From the NCBI GenBank assembly GCA_002299125.1, contig DBNU01000132.1, positions 1 to 26,747 of the forward strand: a DNA stretch of 26,747 nucleotides. Direction: 5' to 3'. Numbering within the stretch: the stretch's first letter is position 1; every line of letters starts with the position of its first letter. Below are positions 24,475 through 26,747 of the stretch, piece after piece. The notes beneath the pieces were generated by a model that had not been told where the DNA came from, did not search any database, and worked only from the letters and a program-made list of their open reading frames with translations. This DNA is from Proteobacteria bacterium UBA664. Lineage in GTDB: Bacteria > Pseudomonadota > Gammaproteobacteria > UBA7966. The position numbers and the translations under genes are program-made.

Positions 24475-25536
24475 ATGTATGTCGTGGCGCGGGACACCGC
24501 GCACTGGAACCCACACATGCCGCTGTCCGCACATCCCGATGAATTCCTGCGCCACCCGGTACTGGCCAGGGCACGCGCCTTCTCGCTCGACTGGCTAGAG
24601 CGCATGCGCGCCGCGATCGATGCCGAGCCCCTGCCGGGGCTTGCGAGCGTTGTCACGGCCGGTTCCTTCGGGCGGCTGGAGGCCAGCGAGTGGTCCGATG
24701 CCGATGTGGTGGTGATCGTGGAGGATGGGCTCGCCGCCGATGGCGAGGCGGCCCGCAATCTGCACGCCCGTCTGTACGCGCTGCTCACCGGCCTCGGTCT
24801 GCAGTTGCCGAAGTCCTGGGGGATCTTCACCTCGCCGACCACCGTGGCCGAGCTCTGTGATCCTGCCCGGCTGGGGCGCCTCGATGAGTCCCCGAGTGTT
24901 TTCGGCAAGCGCATGCAGCTCCTGCTCGACAGCCGCGCGGCATGGGGTAGTGAAGGGCTCAACGATGCGCAACGGGCCATCCTTGCCTGGTATGCCACCG
25001 GCTTCGTCGCGGCCCATCCCGAGGGTGGCTGGCGCCTGCTCACCTGCGACCTCATCCGCTACTGGCGTTCCTACTGTGCCTGGCAGATGTTCGAGACGGC
25101 CGCCGATGCGGACGACGCCTGGTCGCTGCGGCAGGTGAAACTCGGTTACTCACGCTTCATGAACTATGCCGGCCTCATCGCCCTGCTCGGCGAGGCCTCC
25201 AGGCTTGCGGGCGATGGCCGCGAGTTTCTGCTCGAGGGATTGGCCCTGACGCCGCTGGACCGACTGCGCCGCGCTTGCCAGCGTGCCGGGGACCCGGTCT
25301 TCGAAGTGATGGAGTCTCACTACGCCGCCTTCGTCCTGGCCCTCGAGGATGGTGCGCTCAGGACAGACATGGTGCAGTCCTCACCGCGCGCACTGCACGA
25401 ACTGCCCCCGGCCGTTTCGGCGCCGGTTGCAGCCTTGATCGAAGGTAGTGTCGCGCTGCAGGCAGCTTTCACCCGTTTCGTCCGGGCACGTGAGGGTGAC
25501 TGGTCGGAGGCCTTCCTGCACTCGCTGGTCGTCTGA
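24475..25536 (+). CDS. Nucleotidyltransferase-fold protein of unknown role
   Basis: This is a 353-residue protein. Its N-terminal part holds the polymerase-beta-like nucleotidyltransferase signature: GSFGR (63-67), then SDAD (74-77) with metal-ligand Asp75 and Asp77, and following strand VVVIVED. The rest is helical. A block reading LLTCDLIRYWRSYC...LRQVKLGYSRFMNYAGLI resembles, from memory, a conserved segment of a family of uncharacterised bacterial nucleotidyltransferases. The reaction (nucleotidyl transfer to protein, RNA or small molecule) is not predictable. The ATG at 24475 has AGGGG seven bases upstream; ATG at 24517 is an alternative. It follows the exporter-adaptor pair on the same strand by 120 bases and meets the YbdD gene tail-to-tail 13 bases later. 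Confidence 0.72.
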   Translation: MYVVARDTAHWNPHMPLSAHPDEFLRHPVLARARAFSLDWLERMRAAIDAEPLPGLASVVTAGSFGRLEASEWSDADVVVIVEDGLAADGEAARNLHARLYALLTGLGLQLPKSWGIFTSPTTVAELCDPARLGRLDESPSVFGKRMQLLLDSRAAWGSEGLNDAQRAILAWYATGFVAAHPEGGWRLLTCDLIRYWRSYCAWQMFETAADADDAWSLRQVKLGYSRFMNYAGLIALLGEASRLAGDGREFLLEGLALTPLDRLRRACQRAGDPVFEVMESHYAAFVLALEDGALRTDMVQSSPRALHELPPAVSAPVAALIEGSVALQAAFTRFVRAREGDWSEAFLHSLVV

Positions 25537-25549
25537 CCGGCGGGCATCC

Positions 25550-25837
25550 TCAGCAGCAGCGGCGTATGCCGTTCCAGCGCCGCTCCATCTCGCGCTGCCA
25601 GAAGGCCCCGCGATCAAGGGCACGATGCGCGCAGCCAGTCGGGGCCACGGCATCCCGGCCACCGGCCGGGTCAGTGGTTCCCGGTGGTGTCCGGCGCTGA
25701 AGCTCGCGCTCCCAGGCGTCCTCGTCGGCCAGATGGCGCAGGCAGGCGTGCAGCAGCCGGAGCCCGCTCAGCAGGCGCGTGAGGAGTCCGTCCGCGCGGG
25801 GCGGGCTGGGCAGCCCCGGCGGCACGGGGCGGGTCAT
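25550..25837 (-). CDS. YbdD/YjiX family small protein paired with CstA
   Basis: This is a 95-residue protein whose C-terminus, FWQREMERRWNGIRRCC, matches the YbdD/YjiX family ending (acidic/aromatic helix then basic residues and Cys-Cys). These small proteins are encoded next to CstA/BtsT transporters and are needed for pyruvate uptake activity in enterobacteria. The start overlaps the cstA stop as ATGA, so the pair is coupled, which is the strongest support. It is about 30 residues longer than the 65-residue E. coli protein, the extra lying in a Pro/Gly/Thr-rich middle and N-terminus. Specific symbol (ybdD or yjiX) is not assigned. Confidence 0.85.
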   Translation of the reverse strand: MTRPVPPGLPSPPRADGLLTRLLSGLRLLHACLRHLADEDAWERELQRRTPPGTTDPAGGRDAVAPTGCAHRALDRGAFWQREMERRWNGIRRCC

Positions 25838-26747
25838 GCACTCTGCCCTTCGGGCAGGAAGTCCCCGCCGTCCCGGCTGAGGCGGGTCGGGACGTAGGGG
25901 GTCTCGGTGCTGCTGCTCGTTTTCCCGCGCAAATGCCTCAGGCAGGTGCGCAGCGTGTCGAGCACGAGCACCCAGGTGAGGATGAGGAAAAGGGCGGTAA
26001 GTGCGGCGTTCAGGTAGTCGTTGAAGATGAGCCTGGGGGCGCTTGCCAGCGCGCTGCCGGTGAGTCGGCCACCGGCCAGCTCCGCCGCGAGCATTTCGGC
26101 GTGGGCCGGGAAGCCGACGCGTGGGTCGGCGCTGCTGAGCTTCAGCCAGGCGGCGGTGGAGGTCACCACTACCAGCCAGGAGAGTGGCAGGACGGTGATC
26201 CAGGCATGCCGGGCCCGCCCGGATTTGACGATGATCGTGCTGGCCACGCACAGGGCGATGGCCGCGAGCATCTGGTTGGCGATGCCGAAGAGGGGCCACA
26301 GGCTGTTGATGCCGCCCAGCGGATCGATGGTGCCGACGTAAAGGAACCAGCCCCAAGCCGCGACGACCACCGCACTGGTGCCGATCACGCCCGGCCACCA
26401 GCCAGTGCGGCCAAGCGGCGCGTAGAGGTTCCCCAGCGTGTCCTGCAGCATGAAGCGTGCGACGCGCGTGCCTGCATCCAGCGTGGTCAGGATGAACAGG
26501 GCCTCGAACATGATGGCGAAGTGATACCACATCGCCAGCCACTGGCCGCCGGCCAGGGCGGAGAACAGGCTCGCCATGCCCACCGCGAGTGACGGCGCGC
26601 CACCGGTGCGCGCAAGCAAGGTTTCCTCGCCCATCTGCGCGGCGAGCGTCTCGATCTGCTCGGGCGTGACCGGAAAGCCCCAGCCGCTGATGGTGGCGGT
26701 GGCCTCTGCTGCCGTGGCACCGACCACGGCGGCGGGGCTGTTGATCG
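25834..26747 (-). CDS. cstA: Carbon starvation protein A / pyruvate transporter, C-terminal part
   Basis: This is the C-terminal 303 or so residues of a CstA-family inner-membrane transporter; the frame runs off the right edge of the window. Diagnostic are MWYHFAIMFEALFILTTLD, AGTRVARFMLQDTLGN, and IDPLGGINSLWPLFGIANQMLAAIAL, all hallmark CstA blocks, with several transmembrane segments around them. CstA and its relative BtsT import pyruvate, and CstA also peptides, during carbon limitation. The stop overlaps the start of the YbdD-type partner. Regulation cannot be judged because the promoter is outside. Confidence 0.95.
   Translation of the reverse strand, partial: INSPAAVVGATAAEATATISGWGFPVTPEQIETLAAQMGEETLLARTGGAPSLAVGMASLFSALAGGQWLAMWYHFAIMFEALFILTTLDAGTRVARFMLQDTLGNLYAPLGRTGWWPGVIGTSAVVVAAWGWFLYVGTIDPLGGINSLWPLFGIANQMLAAIALCVASTIIVKSGRARHAWITVLPLSWLVVVTSTAAWLKLSSADPRVGFPAHAEMLAAELAGGRLTGSALASAPRLIFNDYLNAALTALFLILTWVLVLDTLRTCLRHLRGKTSSSTETPYVPTRLSRDGGDFLPEGQSA

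Overview
The window is GC-rich, densely packed DNA from a proteobacterium, most likely a gammaproteobacterium of the Chromatiales / Ectothiorhodospiraceae kind. This placement rests on gene order and protein signatures read by eye, not on a search. The run thiO – type IV minor pilin operon – ispH – lspA – ileS is, from memory, the same neighbourhood as in Pseudomonas aeruginosa, with the pilin operon convergent to ispH. A VPxPA-type C-terminal sorting signal adds that the cell uses an exosortase-type surface system. No CRISPR array, prophage or intact insertion sequence was found, and no gene-free stretch exceeds about 300 bases.

Layout, left to right. (1) 2-2523, + strand: the 3' end of ileS, then lspA (overlapping) and ispH, which are housekeeping genes for tRNA charging, lipoprotein maturation and isoprenoid precursors. 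(2) 2588-11687, - strand: a type IV pilus minor-pilin/adhesin operon read as fimT-pilV-pilW-pilX-pilY1-pilE. Four of the five pilin-like proteins carry a prepilin cleavage site with Glu at +5; PilX has Val there. PilY1 is unusually large, at 1761 residues. (3) 11917-13832, + strand: a glycine oxidase gene (thiO) translationally coupled to an orphan molybdate-binding protein gene (modA). (4) 13860-15001: a short repeat that looks like an insertion-sequence end, a tRNA-Thr(CGU), a dienelactone-hydrolase-family gene and a dispersed palindromic repeat. (5) 15041-21143, - strand: a DASS/SLC13 anion transporter, a sortable secreted protein, and the tightly coupled set recG-ubiC-ubiA (fork repair helicase, then the first two ubiquinone-specific steps). 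(6) 21293-25536, + strand: a two-gene type I secretion-like unit (ABC exporter plus HlyD-type adaptor) and a nucleotidyltransferase-fold protein of unknown role. (7) 25550-26747, - strand: cstA (5' end outside the window) followed by its small YbdD/YjiX partner.

Two things stand out. First, the ABC exporter at 21293-23083 has a recognisable transporter architecture in a full-length open frame, but Walker A, the signature motif, Walker B and the H-loop are all eroded. It is nevertheless coupled by an ATGA overlap to its adaptor, so it looks like a maintained, ATPase-dead export component. Second, the von Willebrand A domain of PilY1 is split by about 600 residues holding three copies of a beta-rich module, an architecture absent from the classical PilY1 I know. 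Both are inferences from reading sequence and need structure prediction and homology searches to confirm.
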